DNA of 64,000 nucleotides from UBA8828 sp964510855 (lineage in GTDB: Bacteria > Verrucomicrobiota > Verrucomicrobiia > Opitutales > UBA953). The translations under genes and the position numbers were made by a program. Within the stretch, counting starts at the first letter, position 1. The number at the start of each line of letters is the position of its first letter. Under the pieces are notes generated by a model. It searched no databases and was not told the origin of the DNA. It saw nothing but the letters and a program-made list of their open reading frames with translations. The stretch covers positions 1 through 64,000 of the forward strand of contig CAZEDB010000002.1 of NCBI GenBank assembly GCA_964510855.1. The letters run 5' to 3'. Positions 50,201-58,462 of this stretch are shown one piece after another.

Positions 50201-50854
50201 ATGCCTGCCATCGATGACCTAATTGCCACTACTGCCCGCCTGCGTGCGCCTGATGGCTGCCCTTGGGACCGGGCACAGACCCATCGGACCTTATGTGACT
50301 GTCTAGTCGAGGAGGTTGCGGAGGTTTTACAGGCCATCGACCGGGATGACACCGCCAATCTACGCGAGGAGTTAGGCGATTTACTCTTCCACGTCGTCTT
50401 ACATGCGCAAATGGCCGCTGAGGCTGGGAGTTTCACTTTTGAAGATGTCGCACGCGAAGTAACCGAGAAAATGATTCGCCGACACCCCCACGTTTTCGGT
50501 GACGCCCACAAGCTGAGTGATCCCGAGGCGGTGATTAAGCAGTGGGAGCAAATTAAATTAACTGAAAAGGGCGCGGCTCCAACAACCCGTCTTAAACAGC
50601 TCCCTGCTTCGCTTAATGCACTTCTGGTGGCGCGTGAAACGTGGAAGCAAATTTCAAAGCAAGCCCTCCCCGTCGGTGAGGTCGTTAGCACCCAGCGCAT
50701 TCGTGAAAGTGCCGTCAATCTAGATGAAGCCACGGCTGGACAGCGCCTCTTTGAATGGGTTGCGGCATGTCGCGAAGCTGGCATCGACCCTGACTCAGCT
50801 CTACGTCGCTACACCGCCAAGGTTCGTGATGCGGTTGAAGTTTCTAAGTCATGA
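50201..50854 (+). CDS. mazG: Nucleoside triphosphate pyrophosphohydrolase MazG
   Basis: MazG hydrolyses NTPs to NMPs and PPi and limits damage from altered nucleotides and (p)ppGpp. About 217 aa. The N-terminal domain has RAPDGCPWDRAQTHRTL, EEVAEVLQAID and REELGDLLFHVVLHAQMA, with the acidic EExxE/ExxD metal sites. The ATG at 50201 (MPAIDDL) is preferred over the TTG at 50180. The second tandem domain is shorter than in E. coli MazG. The stop overlaps the start of the ygjP-like gene as ATGA. It is divergent from trpC. Confidence 0.92.
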   Translation: MPAIDDLIATTARLRAPDGCPWDRAQTHRTLCDCLVEEVAEVLQAIDRDDTANLREELGDLLFHVVLHAQMAAEAGSFTFEDVAREVTEKMIRRHPHVFGDAHKLSDPEAVIKQWEQIKLTEKGAAPTTRLKQLPASLNALLVARETWKQISKQALPVGEVVSTQRIRESAVNLDEATAGQRLFEWVAACREAGIDPDSALRRYTAKVRDAVEVSKS

Positions 50855-51579
50855 GTGGGCCGCGCGGGCATGCCCCTCTACTGGTTAGAGTGGCTGGACA
50901 AGAAATTTCGGTGTGGCCACGTACGTCGATTAAAGCCGTTCGTGTACGTCTCAGCGTTCGCCCTGGCCCTAGAGTGGAGTTAACGCTCCCGCTCGGTGCT
51001 CCCATGGGGTCAGCGGAGGCCTTTCTGCGTGATAACCTGCCTTGGCTTGAGCGTGCCCTAGCTAAGGCACGACCCTCCCAGACTTCACTTTGTAAGCACT
51101 TGGCTCAATTTCCCTCACTTACCTTTGATGATCGCTGGGTTGAGGTGGAGTTGGTTGCCGCAGGTCGTGCCGGCTTTCGCAAGGTATCGGAAGAAGTCCT
51201 ACGCTTGACCTACCCTGAAGCTGACCCTGAAGGCGGTGCGGCACGGGCCATAAGGTCGCTGGCCGGTGAATCCCTAAGATTAGCCGTTGCACGCCTCGCT
51301 AAGCGTGTTGGCGTAGAAGTAGCTGAAGTCTCGGTGCGCGATCAAAGTTCACGCTGGGGCTCATGCTCTACGGACGGGGCGCTTTCACTCAACTGGCGGC
51401 TAGTTTTACTTCCCCCGCTCATTCATGATCATGTCATTCTCCACGAGTTAGCTCACCGCCGGCATATGGATCACTCGGAGCGTTTTTGGCAGCAGCTGCA
51501 AAGTTGGGATCCTGACTGGCAACGTCATGACCGAGAACTTACTCGCACTTGGAATCGACTGATGGAGCTTGGACGCTAA
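50851..51579 (+). CDS. YgjP-like (DUF45/M48-type) metallopeptidase
   Basis: The 242 aa protein belongs to the YgjP/DUF45 family of zinc peptidase-like proteins. The zinc-binding HELAHRRHMDHSERFW (HExxH with a downstream His/Glu) is clear near residue 197, and SVRDQSSRWGSCS precedes it as in the family. Substrates are not known. It overlaps mazG at its start (ATGA) and forms TAATG with the nudix gene after it, so it is part of a mazG-ygjP-nudix operon. Confidence 0.88.
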   Translation: MSGPRGHAPLLVRVAGQEISVWPRTSIKAVRVRLSVRPGPRVELTLPLGAPMGSAEAFLRDNLPWLERALAKARPSQTSLCKHLAQFPSLTFDDRWVEVELVAAGRAGFRKVSEEVLRLTYPEADPEGGAARAIRSLAGESLRLAVARLAKRVGVEVAEVSVRDQSSRWGSCSTDGALSLNWRLVLLPPLIHDHVILHELAHRRHMDHSERFWQQLQSWDPDWQRHDRELTRTWNRLMELGR

Positions 51580-52118
51580 TGACCCTGCTTGCGCAAGATC
51601 CCGATGAAATTTTTGATGTCGTCGATGACCACAACCAAGTCATCGGTCAGGCGCCCCGTCGCACCATTCACGCCCAAGGTTTAAAACACCGCTCAGCCCA
51701 TATTTTTTGGCTGCGATCCGATGGCTTACTCTGCCTTCAACGCCGTTCGTATCAGAAGGATAGTTGTCCGGGCCTGCTCAGTTCTTCTTGTGCAGGTCAC
51801 CTTGACGCTGGAGAAGCTTATCTGCCGGCCGCCCTAAGAGAACTCCGGGAAGAAAACGGTATTCAGGTTTCACCTGAAACGTTAGTTCGAATCGACGCTG
51901 TGGCGGCGCACCCGGACCTTGGTTATGAGTTTGTAGAGGTGTTTCTCCTAAAAGGGGACTACTCCGTGCGGATTCACTCCCCCGAAGTCGATGCGCTCCT
52001 TTGGAGAACCCCCCAGGAGTCTCTGGCTTGGTTGACCCGCCGACCCGAACTTTTCTCCAGTTCTATTGCCTACTTACTTCATCGACCCGCCATACGACAG
52101 GCTTTAGGCCTAGCCTAA
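51579..52118 (+). CDS. NUDIX hydrolase (YfcD/IDI-like)
   Basis: The 179 aa protein has the Nudix box in GHLDAGEAYLPAALRELREE with the following NG, fitting GX5EX7REUXEEXGU. The N-terminal DEIFDVVDDHNQVIGQAPR and LKHRSAHIFW are typical of the YfcD/isopentenyl-diphosphate isomerase-like branch. The substrate could be a nucleotide or isoprenoid diphosphate; I cannot choose. The ATG at 51579 makes TAATG with the ygjP stop; a longer form from 51549 is less likely. A DUF374 acyltransferase-like gene lies 43 nt after. Confidence 0.85.
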   Translation: MTLLAQDPDEIFDVVDDHNQVIGQAPRRTIHAQGLKHRSAHIFWLRSDGLLCLQRRSYQKDSCPGLLSSSCAGHLDAGEAYLPAALRELREENGIQVSPETLVRIDAVAAHPDLGYEFVEVFLLKGDYSVRIHSPEVDALLWRTPQESLAWLTRRPELFSSSIAYLLHRPAIRQALGLA

Positions 52119-52161
52119 GCCAAGGATTGATAACTTATCTGACTTAAGACTGTCTTTAGGT

Positions 52162-52812
52162 ATGTCTGACCACGAATTCCAAACCCGCCCGACGACTGTC
52201 GCGTGGTGGCATTGGATTTGGGTTACACCCGTTGCGCTATTTTTGAGACTTTGGCTTTCGACCTTAAGCGTTCGCTTGGGCCCAAGCTCTGAGAAGTTAC
52301 TTGTCGAGTCAGGCGGCCCTTGTGTCTTGGTGCTTTGGCATGACCGTCTGTTCTTTGCCCCTGTCATAACGCAGCGTTATCTAAGCCACCCAGTTTGTGC
52401 CTTAGTAAGTGCGAGTAAGGATGGTGGCTGGTTAACGGCCTTTTATTCGCTGATGGGTATCCGCTGTGCGCGAGGTTCGAGTTCGTCGCGTGGCACCGAA
52501 GCACTGATGGCTCTAGCGCGAGCCATGAGGAACGGTTGCCACGCTGGAGTAACGCCTGATGGACCTAAGGGGCCCCGACGCGTATGTAAGCCTGGTGCGC
52601 TGGCGCTGGCCCGCGTTACCCGGTCTAAAATCTTATTGCTGGGTATTCGTTACCATCGGGCATGGAAGCTCCGGAGTTGGGACCGCTTTGCGCTACCTGT
52701 ACCTTTTTCTCGCGTTGAACTGGTTCTTGAGCGGATTGACGACTTACCTAGGGACGAGGCAGCTGGGACGGCTTACATAACTTCTCGGCTCAACGACTTG
52801 TCGGGAGAGTAA
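52162..52812 (+). CDS. DUF374 lysophospholipid acyltransferase-like protein
   Basis: The 216 aa protein is a DUF374 member, related to the LPLAT/plsC-type acyltransferases and often found near lipid A or Kdo genes. The HX4D-type catalytic motif appears as LWHDRLFF (about residue 63), followed by VSASKDGGW, the GSSSSRGTEAL block and PDGPKGPR. An N-terminal membrane helix lies around residues 17-35. It probably acts at the inner membrane. The acyl acceptor is unknown. A long hairpin follows the stop. Confidence 0.82.
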   Translation: MSDHEFQTRPTTVAWWHWIWVTPVALFLRLWLSTLSVRLGPSSEKLLVESGGPCVLVLWHDRLFFAPVITQRYLSHPVCALVSASKDGGWLTAFYSLMGIRCARGSSSSRGTEALMALARAMRNGCHAGVTPDGPKGPRRVCKPGALALARVTRSKILLLGIRYHRAWKLRSWDRFALPVPFSRVELVLERIDDLPRDEAAGTAYITSRLNDLSGE

Positions 52813-52825
52813 TTCACCAACAGAA

Positions 52826-52853
52826 GGGGGCGTGATCTTTCGACCACGCCCCC
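52826..52853. terminator. GC-rich hairpin between convergent genes
   Basis: GGGGGCGTG (52826-52834) pairs with CACGCCCCC (52845-52853) in a perfect 9-bp stem with a 10-nt loop. No T-run follows, so this is a weaker terminator candidate. It sits between the DUF374 gene (plus) and the porin gene (minus). Confidence 0.55.
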
Positions 52854-52878
52854 GGGTGCTATGAAACCCTACCTTCGG

Positions 52879-53619
52879 TTAGAAGGTACGGGCGAAGGAG
52901 AGCACGAGCGCAGATTTATCGAGGACCTTGCCGGCAGTTCCCGTAACGCCTTCATAATCCGCATCCGAGTAAGCCAAGGTAGCCGTGTAGCCAGCGATAG
53001 GATACGAAAGGGCTACGCGGTAATCATCAGCATAAGTTTGATCGCCTTCACCCGCCGTCCAGCCTGCATGGAGCGCAATCGTTAGATCTTTGGCGACGAA
53101 ACCAAGCTCTCTGCTGTAGGAGAGGTCAAGGTAGCCCGTGCCATCGGAGTTTTCGACACCGAAGTAATCGGTCAATGAATGCGAGTAGGTTAACGAGGCC
53201 CCCATAGCCGAGACACCCAAGTTGAGCTCGGTCGTGTTGTAAGTGGTAGCGCCAGGGTAATTGTACGCAATGACACCGATCTTAGTGTCAAGTCCTGCCA
53301 CCTTGGTTGAATACGCAGCATAGGTATCGATTTCCAAGGTATCGTTACCATCCACACTATTGAAGTTCTGATTGGCAGCCCAGATACCCAAAGACAGACC
53401 CGAGCTGTGAGTTAAATCGGTACCTCCTGAGAGAGCTAAAGCATTGCTGCTATCAATCTGACTTACGCCGCGGAAGATGTAGTCGGTTGCGAGCGCGAGG
53501 TTGTGGGTCTGCGTCCACTCTGACTTAGCAGGAGCGGGCGTAGGTGCAGGGGTGGGCGCAGTCTGGGCAAGAGCCGAGGCGGCGACGATGAGGGTGAGGA
53601 ATGCGGGAGTGTGCTTCAT
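52879..53619 (-). CDS. TorF family putative porin
   Basis: The approximately 246 aa protein has a signal peptide (TLIVAASALA, cleavage near AQT), a Pro-rich spacer, then alternating amphipathic strands that end with a C-terminal Phe (VLSFARTF), typical of an outer-membrane beta-barrel. The N-terminal block NLALATDYIFRGVSQIDSS is characteristic of the TorF/Gcw_chp family. The ATG at 53619 is preceded by GGGAGGT at a short distance, a clear ribosome binding site, so I prefer it to 53637. A solute cannot be assigned; in other bacteria the family often lies next to amtB/glnK, which are absent here. Confidence 0.85.
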   Translation of the reverse strand: MKHTPAFLTLIVAASALAQTAPTPAPTPAPAKSEWTQTHNLALATDYIFRGVSQIDSSNALALSGGTDLTHSSGLSLGIWAANQNFNSVDGNDTLEIDTYAAYSTKVAGLDTKIGVIAYNYPGATTYNTTELNLGVSAMGASLTYSHSLTDYFGVENSDGTGYLDLSYSRELGFVAKDLTIALHAGWTAGEGDQTYADDYRVALSYPIAGYTATLAYSDADYEGVTGTAGKVLDKSALVLSFARTF

Positions 53620-53670
53620 GGCACCTCCCACTATCATCCTCTATGCCAAGTGCCTAAACAGGTTCGAGCC

Positions 53671-53715
53671 GTCGTTTTTTAAGCAAACTTAACCCACTCG
53701 GGTCTAAAAAACGAC
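53671..53715. repeat. Nested inverted repeats upstream of porin gene
   Basis: GTCGTTTTTTA (53671-53681) and TAAAAAACGAC (53705-53715) are perfect inverted 11-mers with a 23-nt spacer. The spacer holds AAGCAAACTTAACCCACTCG-type sequence with two further small palindromes, TTAAG-tttg-CTTAA and ACCC-gagt-GGGT (read on the minus strand), whose pairings exclude each other in part. It begins right after the stop of the GxxExxY-like gene and ends about 50 nt before the porin start. Confidence 0.5.
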
Positions 53716-54150
53716 TTATCGGGTAGGATCAAAGACGATTTTCTTCCACTGCAACTTACCGAAGCGGAAGTTCAACATCAGCACCATAGGGAGCTGGCTG
53801 GCCTTGAGTAGGGCAATATTTTCCGAGAAATCTGTATCTTGGAAAAGCTCATGAGAGCGCAAGTCGACTAAGACTTGGCCGCCGGCAATCAGGCCAATTT
53901 CCGCCTTACCAACGAGTTTGCCATCGTAGTTAATACGCACCTCACGGTCCGTCTCGGTTTCGATGCCTTGCTTCTTGAGCTCGAGGACTAATGCCTTGCG
54001 GTAAATGGCAAGATCCAGTCCAGGACCAATGGCATTTAAAACCGTGATGGCACAGCCCGTAACTTTATAAGCCAAATCCTGTAAGGGATTAGGGGCACTC
54101 GAGGGGCCGGAAGAGCGGGGAAGGAGGAAACGGTCGGAATCGGACTGCAT
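53716..54150 (-). CDS. GxxExxY-like protein
   Basis: The 144 aa protein resembles the GxxExxY (PDDEXK-nuclease-like) family, which is common in Verrucomicrobiota, Planctomycetes and others and has no confirmed role. The block NAIGPGLDLAIYRKALVLEL corresponds to the usual GxGLxExxYxxAL, but the Glu of the name-giving motif is not in place (IGPGLDLAIY). Later parts of the fold (REVRINYDGKLVGKAEIG, VDLRSHELFQD, LLKASQLPMVLMLNF) match the family. The N-terminal 25 residues are an extension. It lies 37 nt after glgA on the same strand. Confidence 0.7.
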   Translation of the reverse strand: MQSDSDRFLLPRSSGPSSAPNPLQDLAYKVTGCAITVLNAIGPGLDLAIYRKALVLELKKQGIETETDREVRINYDGKLVGKAEIGLIAGGQVLVDLRSHELFQDTDFSENIALLKASQLPMVLMLNFRFGKLQWKKIVFDPTR

Positions 54151-54187
54151 AAGATACCTTCACTTCGAAAAGATTTTTCGCCAGCAA

Positions 54188-55702
54188 TCAAGCCTTTCGC
54201 GTCCTAGAAGTCACTTTCTTGGGTTTCAAGACGGCAGGCGAGGGCTCACCTGCGAGTGGAGCACTAAAGGCGGACCGCCGTTGCCGTACGGCTTCTTTGT
54301 AACAGGCTACATACTTTACAGCTGCCACCGACCAAGGGAAGGCGCGTCGCATGGCAAGTACCCGCATGGCGGCAAATTCTTCACTATGATGATGTCGCAA
54401 ACGTAATGCTTGGTCGAGGGCCCAACCAACAGCCGTCGAGTCGGCGTGTTCAAAGACAATCCCCGTAGCGTCGGTAACCCCGGGTGCCCAACCCTGGACT
54501 GTGTCCGCTAGGCCACCGGTACGGCGTACAATGGGTAGGGTTCCATAGGCCATGGAGTAGAGTTGATTCAAGCCACAGGGCTCAAAGCGACTAGGCATAA
54601 GGAAAAAGTCGGAGCCAGCCTCAATGCGATGCGCGAGTCGGTTATCATAGCCAATACGCACATGGGCGCGTTGTGGGAATTCCTTGGCTAGAGCTAAAAG
54701 ACGGGCTTCCAGATCGGGGTCACCACTGCCAAGTACGGCGAGCTGGATTGTTCCGTCGCGTAGACGAAGGCGCAAAGGGTCGAGCGCTAAATCGAGACCT
54801 TTCTGTTCCCAGAGTCGGGAGATAATACCGATGAGGGGGACGCCAGGATCCGGGTCGAGTCCAAGTTCAGCTTGGAGCTGGGATTTACAAACCGCCTTGC
54901 CTGCCAGATTTCGCGAGTCGTAACGAGCAGGAATCAAGGTGTCGCGGGCAGGATTCCAGTCATCAGTATCAACACCGTTAAGAATGCCCTCAAGATCGGC
55001 GAGACGATGTCGAATCACGGGATCGAGCCCAAAGCCTTGAGCCGGCTCGGTAATCTCACGGGCATAGGTGGGGCTAACCGTAGTAAGTCGCGTCGCGTGG
55101 TAGAGACCCCCCTTGAGCATATTAACCCCGCCAAGACATTCGAGGTTGTCCGCGCTCATAAGCCATTCGGGCAACCCAAGTTGTTTTAACACTTCGGTAC
55201 CAAAGAGACCTTGGTGTTGGAGATTGTGTAAGGTTAGGACGGTCGCGGTCGAACCTAAGGCGCTGTCTCGCAAGACACTGTTGAGGAGTACTGGGACAAG
55301 GCCAACCGTCCAGTCATGACAGTGAATCACATCGGGTATCCAACCATCTGCTAGACACAGATCGAGGGCGGCGCGACTAAGCAGGGTGGCCTTTTTCCAT
55401 GACTCACCGGCATAGATAGCGGTTGTGCCATAAAGTTCAGGATGCTCTAAGAATAAAACCTCAAAGCCCGGACCCTGCGTGCGACGAACATTTATTAACT
55501 CACTGGGTAGCAGACCAACCTTGAGCCCCTCGCGATGCGTGGTGAAGCCTGAGGTATTGGCAATGCTGCCATGCAAAGGTGTGATTACTCGCACCTCATG
55601 GCCAAGCGCCGCCACTGATTTGGCGAGGGCAGCGGTGGCATCACCCAAACCGCCCGACTTCGACCAAGGGGCGATTTCGGGAGTCAGATGCAGAACACGC
55701 AT
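54188..55702 (-). CDS. glgA: Glycogen synthase (GT5)
   Basis: GlgA transfers glucose from ADP-glucose to glycogen. The 504 aa protein has PEIAPWSKSGGLGDA near the N-terminus (the family KxGGLxDV), VIHCHDWTVGLVPVLL, GIISRLWEQKGLDLA and the C-terminal MPSRFEPCGLNQLYSMAYGT with EPCGL at the active site. The ATG is joined to the exosortase stop by TAATG (55700-55704). There are no glgB, glgC or glgP genes nearby. A Lys/Arg-rich tail of about 20 residues follows the fold. Confidence 0.95.
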   Translation of the reverse strand: MRVLHLTPEIAPWSKSGGLGDATAALAKSVAALGHEVRVITPLHGSIANTSGFTTHREGLKVGLLPSELINVRRTQGPGFEVLFLEHPELYGTTAIYAGESWKKATLLSRAALDLCLADGWIPDVIHCHDWTVGLVPVLLNSVLRDSALGSTATVLTLHNLQHQGLFGTEVLKQLGLPEWLMSADNLECLGGVNMLKGGLYHATRLTTVSPTYAREITEPAQGFGLDPVIRHRLADLEGILNGVDTDDWNPARDTLIPARYDSRNLAGKAVCKSQLQAELGLDPDPGVPLIGIISRLWEQKGLDLALDPLRLRLRDGTIQLAVLGSGDPDLEARLLALAKEFPQRAHVRIGYDNRLAHRIEAGSDFFLMPSRFEPCGLNQLYSMAYGTLPIVRRTGGLADTVQGWAPGVTDATGIVFEHADSTAVGWALDQALRLRHHHSEEFAAMRVLAMRRAFPWSVAAVKYVACYKEAVRQRRSAFSAPLAGEPSPAVLKPKKVTSRTRKA

Positions 55703-56718
55703 TAGGCTCGAACCTTACCCAAACGATTAACCAGGGGTACGAGCGCAAGCAGCGCAACGAATGCGCCCGCCATGGCTAAGTTACCCGCGAAGTCATGCAC
55801 CGTGCCTAATGCCGAGAAGTCAGGATGCCCAGGTTCAAGACCTGCATAATCGAGGTCGATTCCCTTAGCGCCATTTTCGGCAGCGTAAAGTGAAAGGTAA
55901 ACATTACGTCCGATATTCAGGATAATTGCCGCTAGGGCAGAGAAGCCAACCATGAGGGTACGACGAATAAGTGCACCTGGAAAACCTCCTTCAACCCAGA
56001 GGGCGCTTAAAAATGAACCCACAAAGATGCAGGCAGAGAGTGAGCGAATGCCTGAACAGGCATCGGCGATACCTACCTGCTCACCATTAGCAAATTCAAT
56101 GATGTTACCTCGCACTAAGATTTGGTGGTCGGTGATGCGTAAGACTCCAGCTACAACTTCCGTTACGAAGGCAAGCAAAGGACCCTTAACTTGGTTATCG
56201 ACCAGATAAAGGAAAGGGCCGGAAACAATCCAAATGGCAGCCGGGAATATCAGAAGTCCTAGCGCACGCCACCTAGCTACGCCGGATGTGGAACTACCCT
56301 TAGCGGCGCTGGTAGCTAAGAAGCCAATCCCGAGCATCACACCCATGAGTCCGAAAGCGATGGCAAGAGTCGCCACCACGCCGGTGCCAAAAACCGCCCG
56401 TCCTGCAGCTCCCATAGCAAACATGAGGAGACAGAAGAAGGTTAAGAAGGTAGCTAAACCTTTAAGCCAGGCAGGGACATCAGGACCCGTTGGTGCATGA
56501 CCCGTTAACAGGGGGCGAAGTACTTCCCATCGGTCGTGGAGAACAAAGAGCGAGAAAGCGGGCACAAGGTAGCCAAAGGTATAGTCATCCTTGGTGCTCC
56601 AGATGGCCCATTGGTCCCAGGCAGCAAAGCCCATCATGGCTAAAACCATTAAGCCCAGGCCCAAGGTCTCTACCGGCAGGGCGGGACGATTCTCTGATAC
56701 GGTGGCAGCTTCAGACAT
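55702..56718 (-). CDS. Exosortase family transpeptidase
   Basis: The 338 aa integral membrane protein has about eight membrane segments and the exosortase active-site triad: Cys in DACSGIRSL (C221), Arg in NIGRNVYL (R271) and His in GTVHDFAGN (H308). Exosortases process proteins with a C-terminal PEP-CTERM or similar sorting signal and usually occur with exopolysaccharide genes. I saw no such signal on any protein in the window and no EPS cluster. It sits between oppF (3 nt upstream) and glgA (TAATG), so its expression is tied to those. Subfamily is not assigned. Confidence 0.9.
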   Translation of the reverse strand: MSEAATVSENRPALPVETLGLGLMVLAMMGFAAWDQWAIWSTKDDYTFGYLVPAFSLFVLHDRWEVLRPLLTGHAPTGPDVPAWLKGLATFLTFFCLLMFAMGAAGRAVFGTGVVATLAIAFGLMGVMLGIGFLATSAAKGSSTSGVARWRALGLLIFPAAIWIVSGPFLYLVDNQVKGPLLAFVTEVVAGVLRITDHQILVRGNIIEFANGEQVGIADACSGIRSLSACIFVGSFLSALWVEGGFPGALIRRTLMVGFSALAAIILNIGRNVYLSLYAAENGAKGIDLDYAGLEPGHPDFSALGTVHDFAGNLAMAGAFVALLALVPLVNRLGKVRA

Positions 56719-56721
56719 AAA

Positions 56722-57516
56722 TTAAAACTTAGGCACTGCATCAAGCAGGGTGCGCGTGTAAGGGTGCTGGGGGTCGCGAAGGATCTGCTCAGGTGAGCCT
56801 TGCTCCACGACTTTACCACGCTCCATCACCAAGACATGATGGCTGATGTGCTCAACCACGGCGAGGTCATGGGCGATAAAGAGGTAAGCGACCCCGAGTT
56901 CATCTTGCAGGTCTTGCAGTAAGTTAACCACCGATGCCTGCACAGAGACGTCGAGCGCTGAGACGGGCTCATCGCAAACAATCAGCTCAGGTTGCACTGC
57001 AAGCGCGCGGGCGATGCCAATACGTTGGCGTTGGCCGCCAGAAAACTCATGGGGGTGGCGGCGCATCTGCTCGGGCTGGAGACCTACTTTACGCAAGAGT
57101 TCGGCACAGCGAGCCTCGCGGTCGCTCCGAGATAACTTTGGGAAGTGAATTTCAAGCGGTTCCGACAAAATCGCTAAAACATCGGAGCGAGGGTTGAGCG
57201 AACCATAGGGATCTTGAAACACCATCTGGATTTTTTTGCGCCAAGGTAAAAAGGCACGCGTACTAAGTTCGCCGATAGACTTACCTTCCCACCGCACCTC
57301 GCCCTCAGTAATCGGGGCAAGTTTTACGATGGCACGCCCAGTAGTGGTTTTGCCTGAACCCGATTCACCCACTAAACCAACGGTGCGCCCGCGCGGAATA
57401 GAGAAACTCACCCCGTCGACGGCGCGTACAGGCTCGGATTTTCGGAACCAGCCCGCACCTGGACGTGGGTAGTGTACCTTGAGGTCACAAATCTCTAGTA
57501 ACGGTTGACTACTCAT
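56722..57516 (-). CDS. Oligopeptide/dipeptide ABC transporter ATP-binding protein (OppF-like)
   Basis: The 264 aa ATPase has Walker A GESGSGKTT, the Q-loop in MVFQDPYGSLNPR, signature HEFSGGQRQRIGIARAL, Walker B ELIVCDEPVSALDVS and the C-terminal OppDF-specific end (EQILRDPQHPYTRTLLDAVP). The ATG at 57516 is preferred over the longer frame; it overlaps the oppD-like stop by 8 nt. OppF and OppD form the cytoplasmic ATPase pair of a peptide importer. The permeases and the binding protein are not in the window. The exosortase gene starts 3 nt after the stop. Confidence 0.88.
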   Translation of the reverse strand: MSSQPLLEICDLKVHYPRPGAGWFRKSEPVRAVDGVSFSIPRGRTVGLVGESGSGKTTTGRAIVKLAPITEGEVRWEGKSIGELSTRAFLPWRKKIQMVFQDPYGSLNPRSDVLAILSEPLEIHFPKLSRSDREARCAELLRKVGLQPEQMRRHPHEFSGGQRQRIGIARALAVQPELIVCDEPVSALDVSVQASVVNLLQDLQDELGVAYLFIAHDLAVVEHISHHVLVMERGKVVEQGSPEQILRDPQHPYTRTLLDAVPKF

Positions 57517-58369
57517 GGCTAGGGGTGGCACGTAAATGATCCTCGAGCGTAGGCAAGCGGCGCCGGCGCTGACCGAGGCGCGGGATACAAGCAATCAGAC
57601 CTTGAGTGTAAGGATGTTTTGGGGCGGCCATGACTTGGGATACGGTGCCTTGTTCGACGACTCGACCTTGCGACATCACCATCACTCTATCAGCCATATT
57701 AGCCACAATACCAAAATTGTGGGTAATGAGTAAAATACTCATACCGCGCTCTCGTCGGAGATGCGCAAGTAACTCCATGATTTGTTTTTGAATAGTTACA
57801 TCGAGTGCGGTGGTAGGCTCATCTGCCACCAGAACGCTGGGCTCACAGGCGAGCGCCATAGCAATCATGGCTCGCTGCAACATCCCTCCAGAAAGTTCAT
57901 GGGGATAGGAGTCTGCGACCCGGGCAGGTTCGCGAATGCCTACCGCCGTAAGTGAAGCTTCAACCGTTTGTCGGACGGTGGAACGGTCGAGCGTTGGGCG
58001 ATGGGTGCGTACCGCTTCTCCAATCTGAAAGCCCACGGTATAAACCGGGTTCATTGACGTCCCAGGCTCTTGGAAAATATAGGCAATGCGCTTACCGCGA
58101 ATTTTAACCAGCTCGTCATCTGCCAACCCTACCAGTTCCTTGCCTTCAAGTTGTACTGACCCGCTAACGCGGCAGGCAGGTTCAGGTGGGAGAAGACGAG
58201 TGAGAGCAAGGGCAGAGACGGATTTGCCCGAGCCAGATTCACCAACCACCGCCAAAATCTCCCCAGCCGCTAGGTCGTAACTAACCCCCACCGACGCAAT
58301 CGACTCAGTACCTCCCGAACGGAAGGATACACCCAGGTCGCGCACGCGCAGCAGGGGGGAGTCGGCCAT
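57509..58369 (-). CDS. Oligopeptide/dipeptide ABC transporter ATP-binding protein (OppD-like)
   Basis: The 286 aa ATPase has Walker A GESGSGKSV, Q-loop AYIFQEPGTSMNP, signature HELSGGMLQRAMIAMAL and Walker B VLVADEPTTALDVT, then the C-terminal KHPYTQGLIACIPRLG, which binds an iron-sulfur cluster or zinc in some OppD/DppD proteins. The ATG at 58369 (MADSPLLRVRDL) is preferred over an upstream start that would run into the mutS region. It starts an operon of oppD-oppF-exosortase-glgA on the minus strand. Divergent from mutS by 93 nt. Confidence 0.88.
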   Translation of the reverse strand: MADSPLLRVRDLGVSFRSGGTESIASVGVSYDLAAGEILAVVGESGSGKSVSALALTRLLPPEPACRVSGSVQLEGKELVGLADDELVKIRGKRIAYIFQEPGTSMNPVYTVGFQIGEAVRTHRPTLDRSTVRQTVEASLTAVGIREPARVADSYPHELSGGMLQRAMIAMALACEPSVLVADEPTTALDVTIQKQIMELLAHLRRERGMSILLITHNFGIVANMADRVMVMSQGRVVEQGTVSQVMAAPKHPYTQGLIACIPRLGQRRRRLPTLEDHLRATPSHE

Positions 58370-58462
58370 TAGATGCACCGTAGGGCAGGAAGGAGCCTTG
58401 GCAAGGAGATGCGGTGGCAGGTTCGCCGTTGCGCCGCCCTGGAGAAGTCCTTGGCTAGGGGG

